From: Bacteroidales bacterium
GTDB taxonomy: Bacteria > Bacteroidota > Bacteroidia > Bacteroidales > Muribaculaceae
Length of the DNA: 64,000 nucleotides
Direction: 5' to 3'
Assembly (NCBI GenBank): GCA_910575545.1
Contig: CAJTFH010000004.1
Span: forward strand, 62,001-126,000
This document shows positions 8,347 through 18,498 of this stretch, piece by piece. Positions within the stretch are counted from its first letter, which is position 1. The number at the start of each line of letters is the position of its first letter. The position numbers were made by a program, and so were the translations under genes. Under the pieces are notes generated by a model that had not been told where the DNA came from, made no database searches, and saw only the letters and a program-made list of their open reading frames with translations.

Positions 8347-10326
8347 TCAGAGCACCACAACCTTCGCGCATTCCTCCACCCCGTCGGCATAGATGATTCT
8401 TACCAACGCGAGCCACCCCGCACCGGGGAGGCTCACTTTGGCGTTGAATGCATTTACTCCAGACGAGGCAATCTCCACACCCGCCGATGAATAGACCCTG
8501 ACGAAGGCTATTTCGCGCGATGCGCAAACCTGCAGTTCACCATCCCGGGCCGACACAGCTGCCGCATTGTCCCCCCCTACGGCAACACCGCATTCGTTGT
8601 CTATCCCGGCCCCCGCATCCTTGTTGAGCCGGAATTCAGGCCACGTCCACGACTGGCGGTTGATGGTCTCAGGTATGGTTTCAAGAATCAAGGCGTCGGC
8701 GCGCCGGTCGCGCACCTCGATATTGCATCGCATCAGCTTATCGACAGGCGGAGCATCGAATCCAAGAGCTTTCCAAGGGATGGCCAGCTCCATATCGTAG
8801 TAGTTCTTCTGCAGCCTGGCTACGAATTTCACCCCGGCAGGAGTTTCGGCATGTATCCACCGGTTGTTGCCCCCCGACGACAACTCAACCTCACCGTTTG
8901 CATTGAGAAACAGGCGGAACATACCCTCCTGCGGATATGTGTCGCAGGCATTCGCCAGGTCGAGATAAAGGAAAATGCCGTCATTGTCAGATTTGTCAGT
9001 GAATATGGTGCGGTCTATCACGCGGCCGAAGAAATAAAGGTTATCGTTGTCATAAAGGAAATCCATCGTGGCGCGGTTGCGCGTCTTGACACCCATAAAC
9101 ACCTGGGCTGCATTTTTAGCCGTCCATGTCTCTCCGACAAAAGAGCCGTCGATCTCCGGTGTGCCGTAACCGGCCTCGAAACCGCTCATCGCATAGCCTT
9201 TCATAATGTTTACAGCACTCCCTTTGTGGGCTTCCCCCAACGAAGAGATGGCAAAAACCGTGCCGTCACCAGCCACCGAAAGCGAGTTCCAGAACCCATG
9301 GTGAGACAATGGCATCGCAAACGGCTGGCTGATAGCCTTGAAGTTGCGGGCATCCTTGTCGCCTACGGCCACGAACATATCCATATACTCCAGATCGGTC
9401 ACACTGCTGCGGTCGCCGTAATTACCCTGCCATGAGGCGATTGTCTCTCCGTTTTTCAGTTTGCGGATATATGGGGCGGCAGAAATGTATTTCTTGTCGG
9501 CCTCATTGGCGAAAATCATGTTGCGGTTGGGGCTGGAGGCATCGACCCACTCTTTCCAGTTATCCTCGAGTTTACAACGCATCGTGGTCACACGGAAGTT
9601 TGGATAGCCCGGATGGCCGTTATCCTCGACCGACACCACGATTTCACCGGCATCGGTTATGATGGCCGACGGCATCCCGTCGCGCGAACCTGCGCGGAAG
9701 CTCACCCTTTCCGGCGCACTCCAGGTCTCCCCCATGTCGAAACTGCGGCAAACCGAAATTTCCTGCTCATCTGAAGCCGTGAACGGGTTTTCATTGGCGA
9801 AATAAAGATGCAGCTCACCCGAAGGAAGTTCCAGGAAGGATGGCTCCCAACAGCCGTCGCCGAAAGTGTGTTGCGCGTCGAACACGAATATCGGTTCGCT
9901 CCAGCTCTTGCCATTATCAGTCGAGCGGAGCACCCGTATACCGAATTTCCTCTCTTCGCTATAAGGACGCGCCGGACGCGGATTATATCCCACTATGATT
10001 GTGCCGTCGGCCAGCTGCACCAGGTCGGGCACGGCGATAGGCACACGGTCTGTGCCGCGGATCAACAGTTCGGGGGCGCTCCACTGCGAGCCGTTATCGG
10101 AACTGAAACTCATCAGCACGCCGCCGCCACCTTCGGTCACAGCCATCAGCCGGCCATCCTGCAGCTGTGCGATACGGGCATAGGCACCCGACGGGAACAC
10201 TTCTCGCTGGGAATTGACATCCCAGTAGATGCGCGATCCTTCATATGGTTCGTGATATTTGGCCGACAGCGCAAACGAGCCGCCGACCGTTGTAAACAGG
10301 CAAAATGCGAATAAGGATTTTTTCAT
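8347..10326 (-). CDS. Sialidase-fold (BNR) secreted protein with CBM9-like domain, paralog 1
   Basis: 659 residues with an N-terminal signal peptide (about 1-22). Residues about 30-375 form a predicted sialidase/GH93-type beta-propeller with Asp-box motifs SSDNGSQW, STDNGKSW and SFDMGETW. The FRIP motif of classical GH33 sialidases is not seen; the acidic stretch WEPSFLELPSGE is closer in style to GH93 exo-arabinanases, so naming it a sialidase would be unsafe. Residues about 390-570 resemble a CBM9/DOMON-like sugar-binding module (DGIFLYLDL, EVRDRRAD, INRQSWTWPEF). The last 60 residues look like a T9SS-type sorting domain. It is 24 bases downstream of its paralog and probably cotranscribed with it. 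Confidence 0.85.
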   Translation of the reverse strand: MKKSLFAFCLFTTVGGSFALSAKYHEPYEGSRIYWDVNSQREVFPSGAYARIAQLQDGRLMAVTEGGGGVLMSFSSDNGSQWSAPELLIRGTDRVPIAVPDLVQLADGTIIVGYNPRPARPYSEERKFGIRVLRSTDNGKSWSEPIFVFDAQHTFGDGCWEPSFLELPSGELHLYFANENPFTASDEQEISVCRSFDMGETWSAPERVSFRAGSRDGMPSAIITDAGEIVVSVEDNGHPGYPNFRVTTMRCKLEDNWKEWVDASSPNRNMIFANEADKKYISAAPYIRKLKNGETIASWQGNYGDRSSVTDLEYMDMFVAVGDKDARNFKAISQPFAMPLSHHGFWNSLSVAGDGTVFAISSLGEAHKGSAVNIMKGYAMSGFEAGYGTPEIDGSFVGETWTAKNAAQVFMGVKTRNRATMDFLYDNDNLYFFGRVIDRTIFTDKSDNDGIFLYLDLANACDTYPQEGMFRLFLNANGEVELSSGGNNRWIHAETPAGVKFVARLQKNYYDMELAIPWKALGFDAPPVDKLMRCNIEVRDRRADALILETIPETINRQSWTWPEFRLNKDAGAGIDNECGVAVGGDNAAAVSARDGELQVCASREIAFVRVYSSAGVEIASSGVNAFNAKVSLPGAGWLALVRIIYADGVEECAKVVVL

Positions 10327-10350
10327 GGCAAATGTAATATATACTATGAT

Positions 10351-12321
10351 TCAACGCACCACCACCTTGGCGCACTCCAGGTCTCCGTCGGCATAGCTGA
10401 TTCTGACCAATGCGAGCCATCCAGCCCCCGGAAGGGAGATGCCCGTATGATGGGCATCCACTCTCTGCTCCGCAACCAACGACCCATCGGGGGAATAGAC
10501 ACTGATGCTATCGATTTCACGCGAAGCGCAGACCTTCAGCTCATTTCCTGATATGGCCACAGCGGCTTTCGCCTCCGTGCCGGCATCCTCAACGACCGCC
10601 TCGACCCCGGCTCCAGCATCTTTGTTGAGGCGGAATTCAGGCCATGTCCACGACTGGCGGTTGATGGTTTCAGGTATGGTTTCAAGAATCAGCTCATCGG
10701 CGCGGCGGTCGCGCACCTCGATATTGCATCGCATCAGACGGTCAACCGGCGGAGTGTCTAATCCGAGCGCTTTCCATGGGATAGCCACCTCCATATCATA
10801 ATAATTCCTCTGCAATTTGACCACGAACTCCACTCCTTCAGGAGTTTCGGCATGTGTCCACCTGTTGCTTTTGCCCGGAGAGAAATCCACTGTGCCGTCG
10901 GCATTTAGGAAAATTCTGAACATCCCATTCTGAGGATATGTGTCACAGGCATTCTCCAAGTCGAGATAAATGAATATCCCATCATTGTCGGCCTTGTCGG
11001 TGAATATCTCGCGGTCTATGACCCGCCCGAAGAAATAAAGGTTGTCGTTGTCGTATAGGAAATCCATCGAAGCACGGTTGCGGGTCTTCACTCCCATGAG
11101 CACCTGAGATGCGTTCTTTACCGTCCACGGTTCTTTCAGAAACGACCCGTCAATTTCAGGAGTGCCGAAACCTGCTTCAAAACCACGCATCGGATAGCCT
11201 TTGATGACATTTATCGCATTGCCATGGGTTGCATCGCCTATCGAAGCGAGGGCGAACACCGATCCGTCGTCGGCCACAGCCACTGAGTTCCATAAGGCAT
11301 GGCTCGACAGAGGAAGCCCGAAAGGCTCAGACACCCCCCGGAAGTTCTTTGCATCGGCATCACCCACAGCCACGAACATATCGAAAGCGTTTTCTCCACG
11401 CCCTTGGCGGTTGCCATGGTCGCCTTGCCACGAGGCGATGGTCTCACCCGTTTTCAACTGCCTCAGATAAGGGGCAGCCGAGATGAATCCCTTGTCATAG
11501 TCATTGGCAAAAATCATGTTGCGGTTGGGGCTGGAGGCGTCGACCCAGGTCGCCCAATTGTCTTCAAGGGTGCAGCGCACAGTTGTGGCGCGGAACCCGT
11601 GGCAACCCGGCTGGCCATTGTCTTCAACAATAACCACGATTTCACCGGCAGGGGTGAGGATGGCCGACGGCATACCGTCGCGGGTTCCGGCTCGGTAGCA
11701 TACCCTCACCGGCTCACTCCAGGTCAGACCCTTGTCGAATGAGCGGCACATTGAAATCTCCTGCTCGTTTGACTGCTTGAAAGGGAACTCATTGGCAAAG
11801 TAGCAGTGAACCTCGCCCGAAGGTAGTTCGATAAATGAGGGTTCCCAGCAGCCGTCGTCCCATATGTGGGAAGCGTCGAAAATGAATATCGGGCCTTCCC
11901 AGGTCTTGCCGTTATCGGTGCTGCGCATGGTGCGGATTCCGAAATGACGGTCTTCGCTGAAAGGTTGCGACGGGCGTGGGTTGAATCCGACCAGGATTGT
12001 GCCGTCTGACAGCTGCACCACATCAGGCACGGCATACGGAACTTTGTCGGCACTGCGGACAATCAGCTCAGGCGACGTCCACCCGTCGCCGTTATTTGAA
12101 CTGTAGCTCACCGAAATGCCACCACCGGCCTCAGCAACGGACATCAGACGCCCATCATCCAGATGGATTATACGGGCATAGTTACCCGACGGAAAAAGGG
12201 TTTTCTTCGAGTTCACATCCCAGAAAATTCGTGAGCCTTCATATGGCTCATGATATTTGGCCGATGCCACAAACGATGCGGCAGGCACGGCAAGCGCTAA
12301 CAGCGCGGTCAGTAGACGCAT
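10351..12321 (-). CDS. Sialidase-fold (BNR) secreted protein with CBM9-like domain, paralog 2
   Basis: 656 residues, the same architecture as the next gene and clearly a tandem duplicate: long blocks such as MDFLYDNDNLYFFGRVIDR are identical. It has a signal peptide, then a propeller with Asp boxes STDNGKTW and SFDKGLTW, and a first box in which the Asp is Asn (SSNNGDGW). A CBM9-like module and a sorting-type C terminus ending KVVVR follow. The reaction is probably exo-glycosidase cleavage of a terminal sugar, but the specificity (sialic acid, arabinose or other) cannot be read here. Divergence is concentrated in the signal peptide, the loops and the last 90 residues. A TAGCTTTG promoter motif lies just upstream. 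Confidence 0.85.
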   Translation of the reverse strand: MRLLTALLALAVPAASFVASAKYHEPYEGSRIFWDVNSKKTLFPSGNYARIIHLDDGRLMSVAEAGGGISVSYSSNNGDGWTSPELIVRSADKVPYAVPDVVQLSDGTILVGFNPRPSQPFSEDRHFGIRTMRSTDNGKTWEGPIFIFDASHIWDDGCWEPSFIELPSGEVHCYFANEFPFKQSNEQEISMCRSFDKGLTWSEPVRVCYRAGTRDGMPSAILTPAGEIVVIVEDNGQPGCHGFRATTVRCTLEDNWATWVDASSPNRNMIFANDYDKGFISAAPYLRQLKTGETIASWQGDHGNRQGRGENAFDMFVAVGDADAKNFRGVSEPFGLPLSSHALWNSVAVADDGSVFALASIGDATHGNAINVIKGYPMRGFEAGFGTPEIDGSFLKEPWTVKNASQVLMGVKTRNRASMDFLYDNDNLYFFGRVIDREIFTDKADNDGIFIYLDLENACDTYPQNGMFRIFLNADGTVDFSPGKSNRWTHAETPEGVEFVVKLQRNYYDMEVAIPWKALGLDTPPVDRLMRCNIEVRDRRADELILETIPETINRQSWTWPEFRLNKDAGAGVEAVVEDAGTEAKAAVAISGNELKVCASREIDSISVYSPDGSLVAEQRVDAHHTGISLPGAGWLALVRISYADGDLECAKVVVR

Positions 12322-12354
12322 TGATACAACGATTTAGAGATTTTCTGAAAATTA

Positions 12355-12362
12355 CAAAGCTA
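12355..12362 (-). promoter_or_regulatory. Promoter -7 motif TAGCTTTG
   Basis: A perfect match to TAnnTTTG on the minus strand, 34 bases before the start of paralog 2. No well-spaced -33 TTTG is seen. It suggests the two sialidase-fold genes can be transcribed separately from susCD. Confidence 0.5.
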
Positions 12363-12440
12363 AGATAGCAAATTCCAAAGGCTCCGGCAACAGCAACCCC
12401 AACTATAATGGCCATCAGAGCCATTGGAAATCTTATAGCA

Positions 12441-12483
12441 CGCGCCCGCGCAGGCATGGCTGGCCGCTGTCTGCGCGGGCGCG
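12441..12483 (-). terminator. Strong GC hairpin after the lipoprotein gene
   Basis: A perfect 13-bp stem, CGCGCCCGCGCAG (12441-12453) with its complement at 12471-12483, and a 17-base loop. It lies 19 bases past the lipoprotein stop on the minus strand. No T-run follows, so it may be a processing or mRNA-stabilising hairpin that sets differential expression rather than a full terminator. Confidence 0.6.
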
Positions 12484-12501
12484 ATATCGTGGATGCACCC
12501 C

Positions 12502-13476
12502 TTATTTCAAGGTCACATTCACCACACAGGTCGATTCCACCTTGACGGCGGGGTTATCCTTGTGGCTGGCCTCGAAACGGTAAGTCACCGGAGAGCTGAA
12601 ATCAACAGCCGTAGACCCTGACACCTGCGGAGCATCGCCGATGAACACCTTTTCGTTAGCGGCATCGTAGAGTGTGAACTCCGGAACGAGCGCTTTAAGG
12701 TCTGTGCCGGCCGGTAGTTCCATGTTGATTTCAAAATAGCTGTAGTCGAATTCGGTGCGCTCGATTTTACCCTCCACACCGGCAAGTTTGAATGTCTCGA
12801 ACTCGCCATAGTTGACTGTGTAGAGTTTGTAGTCGCGCGTGGTGCCCTGGTGCGACTTGGCGGTAATCTGCTGAACCTGGTCAAGTTTGTATTTGGTTCT
12901 GGCATTGAAAGCCTCGCCGTTGACCATGATTTCAGTGGTGAGCGAAGGGATGTAGAACTTCAACAGCTGCTGCATCTGAATCTTTGCGTCCTTACCCCTG
13001 AAACGGATTTTCCGGGGGATAGCCATCATCCAGTCGCTGTCGGTGAGACGGCGGGCAAACACCTCGTCGTAGAGCACCTGTGGAGCGGATATACTGTTGA
13101 TTTCAGTGTTATCGTCGATAACCTTAACATACATCGAGCATGTGTCGGTCTCAACCGATTTGCCCGCATCCTCATGGTTGACAGCCACACAGACAACCTT
13201 GTATGTGCCGGGGGTGGAATATGAATAGGAAATAACCCCCTTGTTTACCACCAGACCGGTATTGCTCTGGTCGCGGAGTTCATAGTCATGGTCGGTGTCG
13301 CCGGTATAGACCACCACATTGTCGGCGCTCCCATGGAATCTCACCATCATAGACTCGTTGATTTCAAGCGTGGTCTTGTCGATTGAGATTGCTGCCGTCG
13401 GCTTTTCGGCCTTGTCATCTTCACACGATGCCATGACAAGCGCAAAAGCCATAAGCGGAAATATGTAACGTTTCAT
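12502..13476 (-). CDS. PKD-domain surface lipoprotein in SusE/F position
   Basis: 324 residues. The N terminus has a lipoprotein signal with lipobox VMASC (Cys near residue 18), then a PKD/Ig-like domain (about 35-125) with the typical turn YSYSTPGTYKV, and a beta-rich remainder resembling DUF5018-type repeats. No catalytic motif is seen. Its place directly after susD is where SusE/F-type glycan-binding lipoproteins sit, so glycan binding at the cell surface is the likely role. The reading frame is open 13 codons further upstream; I chose 13476 because MKRYIFPLMAF begins the signal peptide. It is 45 bases downstream of susD and presumably in the same operon. Confidence 0.8.
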   Translation of the reverse strand: MKRYIFPLMAFALVMASCEDDKAEKPTAAISIDKTTLEINESMMVRFHGSADNVVVYTGDTDHDYELRDQSNTGLVVNKGVISYSYSTPGTYKVVCVAVNHEDAGKSVETDTCSMYVKVIDDNTEINSISAPQVLYDEVFARRLTDSDWMMAIPRKIRFRGKDAKIQMQQLLKFYIPSLTTEIMVNGEAFNARTKYKLDQVQQITAKSHQGTTRDYKLYTVNYGEFETFKLAGVEGKIERTEFDYSYFEINMELPAGTDLKALVPEFTLYDAANEKVFIGDAPQVSGSTAVDFSSPVTYRFEASHKDNPAVKVESTCVVNVTLK

Positions 13477-13521
13477 GTTTTGTCTGTTCTTTATGAGATG
13501 TAACAACAATTGCAACGGTTA

Positions 13522-15252
13522 TCAATAACCGGGGTTCTGGGTCACGACACCGTTTGACACGTCGATTTCGGTCTGGGGAATCGGGAACACCTCGTTGATG
13601 CCTTCACGGAAATACAATCCCCTGTGATTCGATTTCTTATCGGCATACGACCTCAGAATTTCTTTAGCCCTGCCCTGACGCACGATATCGAAGAAACGGT
13701 CCCACTCGAAGGCAAGCTCCATTTCGCGCTCCGACCAGATCTGGTTGCGCATATAACCGTAGCCGCCTCCGTTATAGAGCGTCGAGCTGTTGTTGATGGC
13801 ATTCACCACCTTCTTGTTGCTGTTGAGCTGCTCAAGAGCCTCGGCTCCATGGCCGCACTCGTTGAGAGCCTCGGCATACATCAGCACCACCTCGGGCATA
13901 CGGATCAGACGGCGGTTCTTGTCGCTGTCGCCCTTATAGGTCGGGCGGTCTTTGCGGGGGATATACCATTTTAGCGACAGCACACGTCCAGAACCGATTT
14001 CGGTGTTGTCGAAATCTGGAAGGGTTTCGTGGTGACCGATGGTGAAATCCTTGCGTTTGTCAGAGCCGAAAATACGGTTGGTATAGTCGGAAGTAGACCA
14101 TATCTGAGATTCCACGCTTTGGAAATCCTGATAGATTCCGGTGCCTTCGTTGGTGTCGCCAGAAGTTCCGTCGCCAGATTCCTTGAAAACTATCTCGAAA
14201 ATCGAAGCGGAGCAGAATTCCCCCTGGCTGTAGAACTGCTGGTCGTAGGTGAGAGGGGTGCCGTAGGCATCCTTGTAGTCCAAAGAATATGCATTCGACA
14301 GTTTGGGACACTCGAAATCAGGGCCTTCATAGGGGTCTGATTCACTGTTGAGGGCCTGGGGCTTGAACCACAGCGCCTTGCGCAGCTCTTCCCAATCCTC
14401 CACATTACCGTCGGCATCGGTGTAGCGGGCGGGGTAATCAAGCATCTCTTTCAAGGTCATAGAATTGCCTTTAACGAAATATCCTCCCATCTGCACCATC
14501 TGCTCCCATTTGTCGGAAAGCTCGCCCGGTGTGGCCTGATACATCAGCACCTTCATCAGCAATGCCACAGCAGCACCCGACCCGGCTTTGCCGCAATTAG
14601 ACCCTGTGAAACGGTTGGGCAACATGATGGCAGCCTCGCGCAGGTCTTTTTCGATGTATGCATAGGTCTCTTCGCGCGTGCTGCGGGGAACTACCAACCC
14701 CTCAACGGTTTCGGTCTCAGGGCGGATAGGCACTCCGCCGAAAGTCTTCACCAGGTTGAAGTAGAAGAAGGCGCGCAGGAATTTGGCCTGCCCCAGAATC
14801 TCGCGCACCTCGCGGTATTGCTGGTAATCGTTAGTCGACAGCCTCACACGGTGGGCATTGGCAATCACCTGGTTGGCACGGTGTATGCCCTTATAATAGA
14901 TTTTCCAGCGGTCGAGAATAACCGTATTGGAGGTGTTGAAGCGGAAATGCGACAGCTGACCCATGTGGGATGTCAGACCCTCGTCAGCCCCGTCGACATG
15001 GTCGCCCAAAGCCTCGCCGAAGCGCCAGTCGGAATTGTTGAGCGCATCTGTCTGGAGAATGTCGTAGGTGGCGTTGAGTGCCGACTGGAGCTTATATTTG
15101 GTGTCGTAGAAATTGTCGGCGGTGTTGTTGCCGAGCACTTCCTGGTCGAGGAAGTCGTTACAGCCGGTCAGTGCGAGCGCCCCGGCTCCGAGAGCCAGGA
15201 TGGCGGCAACGAGACCGCACGATTTAAATCCTGATTTTTTGAATATGTTCAT
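13522..15252 (-). CDS. SusD/RagB-family nutrient-binding lipoprotein
   Basis: 576 residues. The lipoprotein signal ends LALTGC (Cys near residue 31), followed by the characteristic start NDFLDQEVLG. The TPR-like N-terminal half contains YYKGIHRANQVI, and the conserved C-terminal part includes LRLIRMPEVVLMYAEALNE-like and ELAFEWDRFFD-like segments. SusD proteins cap the SusC barrel at the outer membrane and bind the incoming oligosaccharide. It lies 31 bases after susC, which is the normal order and spacing for a transporter pair. Confidence 0.96.
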   Translation of the reverse strand: MNIFKKSGFKSCGLVAAILALGAGALALTGCNDFLDQEVLGNNTADNFYDTKYKLQSALNATYDILQTDALNNSDWRFGEALGDHVDGADEGLTSHMGQLSHFRFNTSNTVILDRWKIYYKGIHRANQVIANAHRVRLSTNDYQQYREVREILGQAKFLRAFFYFNLVKTFGGVPIRPETETVEGLVVPRSTREETYAYIEKDLREAAIMLPNRFTGSNCGKAGSGAAVALLMKVLMYQATPGELSDKWEQMVQMGGYFVKGNSMTLKEMLDYPARYTDADGNVEDWEELRKALWFKPQALNSESDPYEGPDFECPKLSNAYSLDYKDAYGTPLTYDQQFYSQGEFCSASIFEIVFKESGDGTSGDTNEGTGIYQDFQSVESQIWSTSDYTNRIFGSDKRKDFTIGHHETLPDFDNTEIGSGRVLSLKWYIPRKDRPTYKGDSDKNRRLIRMPEVVLMYAEALNECGHGAEALEQLNSNKKVVNAINNSSTLYNGGGYGYMRNQIWSEREMELAFEWDRFFDIVRQGRAKEILRSYADKKSNHRGLYFREGINEVFPIPQTEIDVSNGVVTQNPGY

Positions 15253-15283
15253 GACATTAATGCTCTAAAATTAAACCGGATAA

Positions 15284-18200
15284 TCAGAAGCCGAATTTCA
15301 GGCCGAAAGTGAATGAACGGGCCTGCGGGTAGTTACCATGGTCAACGCCCATGCTGAGGTTGTTACCCTCAGTGCCGACAACCTTGCCGACCTCAGGGTC
15401 GAAACCGTCATATTTGGTGAAAGTCAACAAGTTATAGGCTGTTGCCGAAAGCTGCAGACTGCTCAGTCCGATTTTCTTGATCATCTGCTGGGGGAAAGAA
15501 TAGGAGAATCTGACCTCTTTCAGACGCAGGTAGCTGCCGTCTTTCACAAAGAAATCGCTTGAGCGGAAATTGCGGTTGCTGTCGTGGTTGCGCAGATCGG
15601 GCACCTCGGCATCGGTGTTCAACGGGAAGAACTTACGGTTCTCCACAACCTGACCCGACCAGTGGTTTTCGCGGATATCGGCATAGACGTTGCCCTCGGC
15701 GGCATTATAGAGATAATAGTCCATCACATTGAAAATCTTGTTACCGGTCTGCCCCTGGAAGAAGAGGCTCAGCGAGAAGTTGTCATACTGGAGGTTGATG
15801 GGCACACCGAACACGAAGTCGGGCAGCGGGGAGCCGAGATATGTGCGGTCCTCAGCCGTGATTTTACCATCGCCGTTGAGGTCTTTGAAGCGGAAGTCGC
15901 CCACCTGTGCGGTCTGCTGCGAGTCGAGCTTGCCCGGTTCATACTGGGCGCTGGCGCGCACCTCCTCGGGGCTTTGGAAAATTCCATCGGTCACATATCC
16001 GAAGAAGCTCCCTATAGGGCGCCCTACGGCAGTCTTGGTTACATAGTCGGCGATGCTCCCCTCCGACAGGTATGAGCCGTAGATAGGTTCGTTGCCTGTG
16101 CCGAGCGAGGTTACTTCATTCTTAATCCACGACAGGTTGAACCCGACGTCGAAAGAGAACTTGCCGAACTGGCGGCGGTAGGTGAGCGAAGTTTCAACAC
16201 CGTAGTTGCGCACAGCACCCGCGTTGGTCATAGGATCGGTTTCAAGACCAGCCGATGAAACCGTCGGCACCGCCAGAAGCATGTCGGTTGTGTGCTTGTT
16301 GAAATATTCTATACCGAACAGCAATGTGTTGTTCATAAACGCGAAATCGAGACCTGCATTGTATGTTTCAGTCTTCTCCCACTTAATGTTATCATTGCCT
16401 ATTACCATGGCAATCTGACCGGGCTGCAACACATGCGACCCCTGGCCGTAGGGATAATTGAACTGGCTGGTCAGGTAGGTGTAGCGGGCCAGCTCGTCGA
16501 TGCGGTTGTTACCCAGCTGCCCCCATCCCAGACGGAGTTTACCGAGGCTCAGCCATGTCTGGTCGCGCAGGAACGGTTCGGAGGAGAATTTCCAACCCAC
16601 GGAAACCGATGGGAAATACCCCCAGCGATTGTTTTTGGCGAATTTCGACGAACCGTCCATACGGATATTGGCCTGGAGCAGATAGCGGTCGAGCACGTTG
16701 TAGTTCACACGGCCGATTACGCCGACTGCAGTCCACTTGCGGTCGAGTCCATAGGTTTTGTCGCCTGTGAAACCGCTCGACAGGAACCACTGTGACGGAT
16801 CATTCGAGGCAGTACCTTTTTTCGTTGATTCCTGGAACGAATATTTGTAACCCTCAGCGGTCTGACCCACCAGGGCTGTTATGGAATGCACTTTGTTGTT
16901 CCAGTTGAAGGTCAACAAGTTGTTGATTTCCCATTTGTTGGTATGGGTCTTATATTTATAGACCGTCGACAGGTCGGTCATCACGAAGTCTTCCTCAAGT
17001 TTGCCGACTTCAGTGAACTGGCTGGTCGTCTCGGGTGTGGTGTAATAAGACACCTTGAACTGGTAGTTGAACCATTTCCAGTTGGCCGAGAGCGTGAGGT
17101 TCATGTCGGCACGGTCGCGGTTTATGCTGCGGTGATAGCGCTCAAGCTGGGCAAGAGGATGGTCTTCGCGCCAGTAAAGGCCCGCATCGTCGAGCGTCTT
17201 CACCATGGGGTTCTGGTAAAGGGCTCGTTTCAGCACCGAACTCTGTCCTTCCGGAATCAGTTCGCGGTCTTCATTGGCATAAGAGAGGTTGGCGATAAGG
17301 TCGAGCCACGAAGTGAGTTTCTGCTGCAGGTTCATGCGCACGTTGAAACGCTGGTAGTCTGACGACTTCACGATACCTTTCTCATTATAGTAGCTTCCGC
17401 TGACCATGAATTTGGTGTTGTCGTTGCCTCCGCTGACGGCCACGTTGTACTGCTGTTTAACACCTGTCTGTGTGATGGCATCCCACCAGTTGGCGGGGGC
17501 ATTGTTGCGCACATCGTCGATGAGGAATTTCTTGTGTTCGTCGAACTTAAACGAACCGTCATCCTGCTTTGTCTGATAGAGGCGCCCCTCCTCTGAATAA
17601 AGCGTTGTTCCGTTGATATAGTCAAGCATCATGGCATAGTTTTCTGTGTCCATGACCTTGATTTTCTTCCAGGGATTAGAGAAACCAACATAACCGTCGA
17701 AAGTCACAGACACCTTCCCCTTTTCGCCACCCTTCGTGGTGATGGCCACAACTCCGTTGGCGGCACGCGCTCCATACACGGCAGACGAGGCAGCGTCTTT
17801 GAAGATTTCGATGTTTGCGATGTCGTTGGGATTGATATGGTTGATGTCATCTACAATAAAGCCGTCGACAACGTAAAGCGGGTCAGCATCGTTGACCGTA
17901 CCCGTACCTCGGATTTTGATGGTTGTCGCACCACCTGGGGCGCCGCTGTTCTGGATGATATTCACACCCGAAGCCTTACCTTGCAGAGCCTGCAGGGCCG
18001 AAGATACCGGCACATCGTTGACATCTTTGCCCGATACGGAAGAGATAGAACCGGTTATGTCGCTCTTGCGCTGCACACCGTAACCGATTACAACCACCTC
18101 GTCGAGCATGGCTGAGGTGGAGGTCATCTGGATGTCGATGTGTGTGCGGCCATCGACCGCAATCTCTTTGGTTTCGTAACCGATTGATGATATGATTAAT

Positions 18201-18418
18201 GTTGATTTCGGCGGAACGCTGATGGAGTAATTCCCGTCGATGTCGGTGGCTACCCCCGCAGAGGTGCCTTTGGCCCTGATGGTGGCACCGATCAACGGCT
18301 CGTTCTCCGCCGGATCAACCACTGTGCCTGTCACGGTAATGTTTTGTGCGGCAACGCTTAAGTTTATGGCAGATAGCAATAAAAGCACTAAAAGCCGTGA
18401 AAAAATTTTCTTACACAT
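15284..18418 (-). CDS. SusC/RagA-family TonB-linked outer membrane transporter
   Basis: 1044 residues from the chosen start MCKKIFSRLL, which begins a good signal peptide ending SVAAQ; the longer open frame adds 49 residues with no signal character. Next come a carboxypeptidase-regulatory-like domain (about 25-100), a TonB-box-like segment MLDEVVVIGYG (about 105), a plug domain and a 22-stranded barrel ending in RSFTFGLKFGF. It imports large oligosaccharides with SusD, powered by TonB. There is no N-terminal STN domain, so signalling goes through the HTCS rather than an anti-sigma factor. Confidence 0.97.
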   Translation of the reverse strand: MCKKIFSRLLVLLLLSAINLSVAAQNITVTGTVVDPAENEPLIGATIRAKGTSAGVATDIDGNYSISVPPKSTLIISSIGYETKEIAVDGRTHIDIQMTSTSAMLDEVVVIGYGVQRKSDITGSISSVSGKDVNDVPVSSALQALQGKASGVNIIQNSGAPGGATTIKIRGTGTVNDADPLYVVDGFIVDDINHINPNDIANIEIFKDAASSAVYGARAANGVVAITTKGGEKGKVSVTFDGYVGFSNPWKKIKVMDTENYAMMLDYINGTTLYSEEGRLYQTKQDDGSFKFDEHKKFLIDDVRNNAPANWWDAITQTGVKQQYNVAVSGGNDNTKFMVSGSYYNEKGIVKSSDYQRFNVRMNLQQKLTSWLDLIANLSYANEDRELIPEGQSSVLKRALYQNPMVKTLDDAGLYWREDHPLAQLERYHRSINRDRADMNLTLSANWKWFNYQFKVSYYTTPETTSQFTEVGKLEEDFVMTDLSTVYKYKTHTNKWEINNLLTFNWNNKVHSITALVGQTAEGYKYSFQESTKKGTASNDPSQWFLSSGFTGDKTYGLDRKWTAVGVIGRVNYNVLDRYLLQANIRMDGSSKFAKNNRWGYFPSVSVGWKFSSEPFLRDQTWLSLGKLRLGWGQLGNNRIDELARYTYLTSQFNYPYGQGSHVLQPGQIAMVIGNDNIKWEKTETYNAGLDFAFMNNTLLFGIEYFNKHTTDMLLAVPTVSSAGLETDPMTNAGAVRNYGVETSLTYRRQFGKFSFDVGFNLSWIKNEVTSLGTGNEPIYGSYLSEGSIADYVTKTAVGRPIGSFFGYVTDGIFQSPEEVRASAQYEPGKLDSQQTAQVGDFRFKDLNGDGKITAEDRTYLGSPLPDFVFGVPINLQYDNFSLSLFFQGQTGNKIFNVMDYYLYNAAEGNVYADIRENHWSGQVVENRKFFPLNTDAEVPDLRNHDSNRNFRSSDFFVKDGSYLRLKEVRFSYSFPQQMIKKIGLSSLQLSATAYNLLTFTKYDGFDPEVGKVVGTEGNNLSMGVDHGNYPQARSFTFGLKFGF

Positions 18419-18498
18419 ATTCGCATAAAATTGTTTCGGTGGAGAGTGTAGATTTAAGGGAGAGTAAGGTCTTGAAAAACAGGGAGGAGGGAAGGAAA

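Noticed and set aside
10329-10336. A TACATTTG match three bases before the start of sialidase-fold paralog 1
   Set aside because: Too close to the start codon to give a usable transcript; the gene is better explained as cotranscribed with its paralog.
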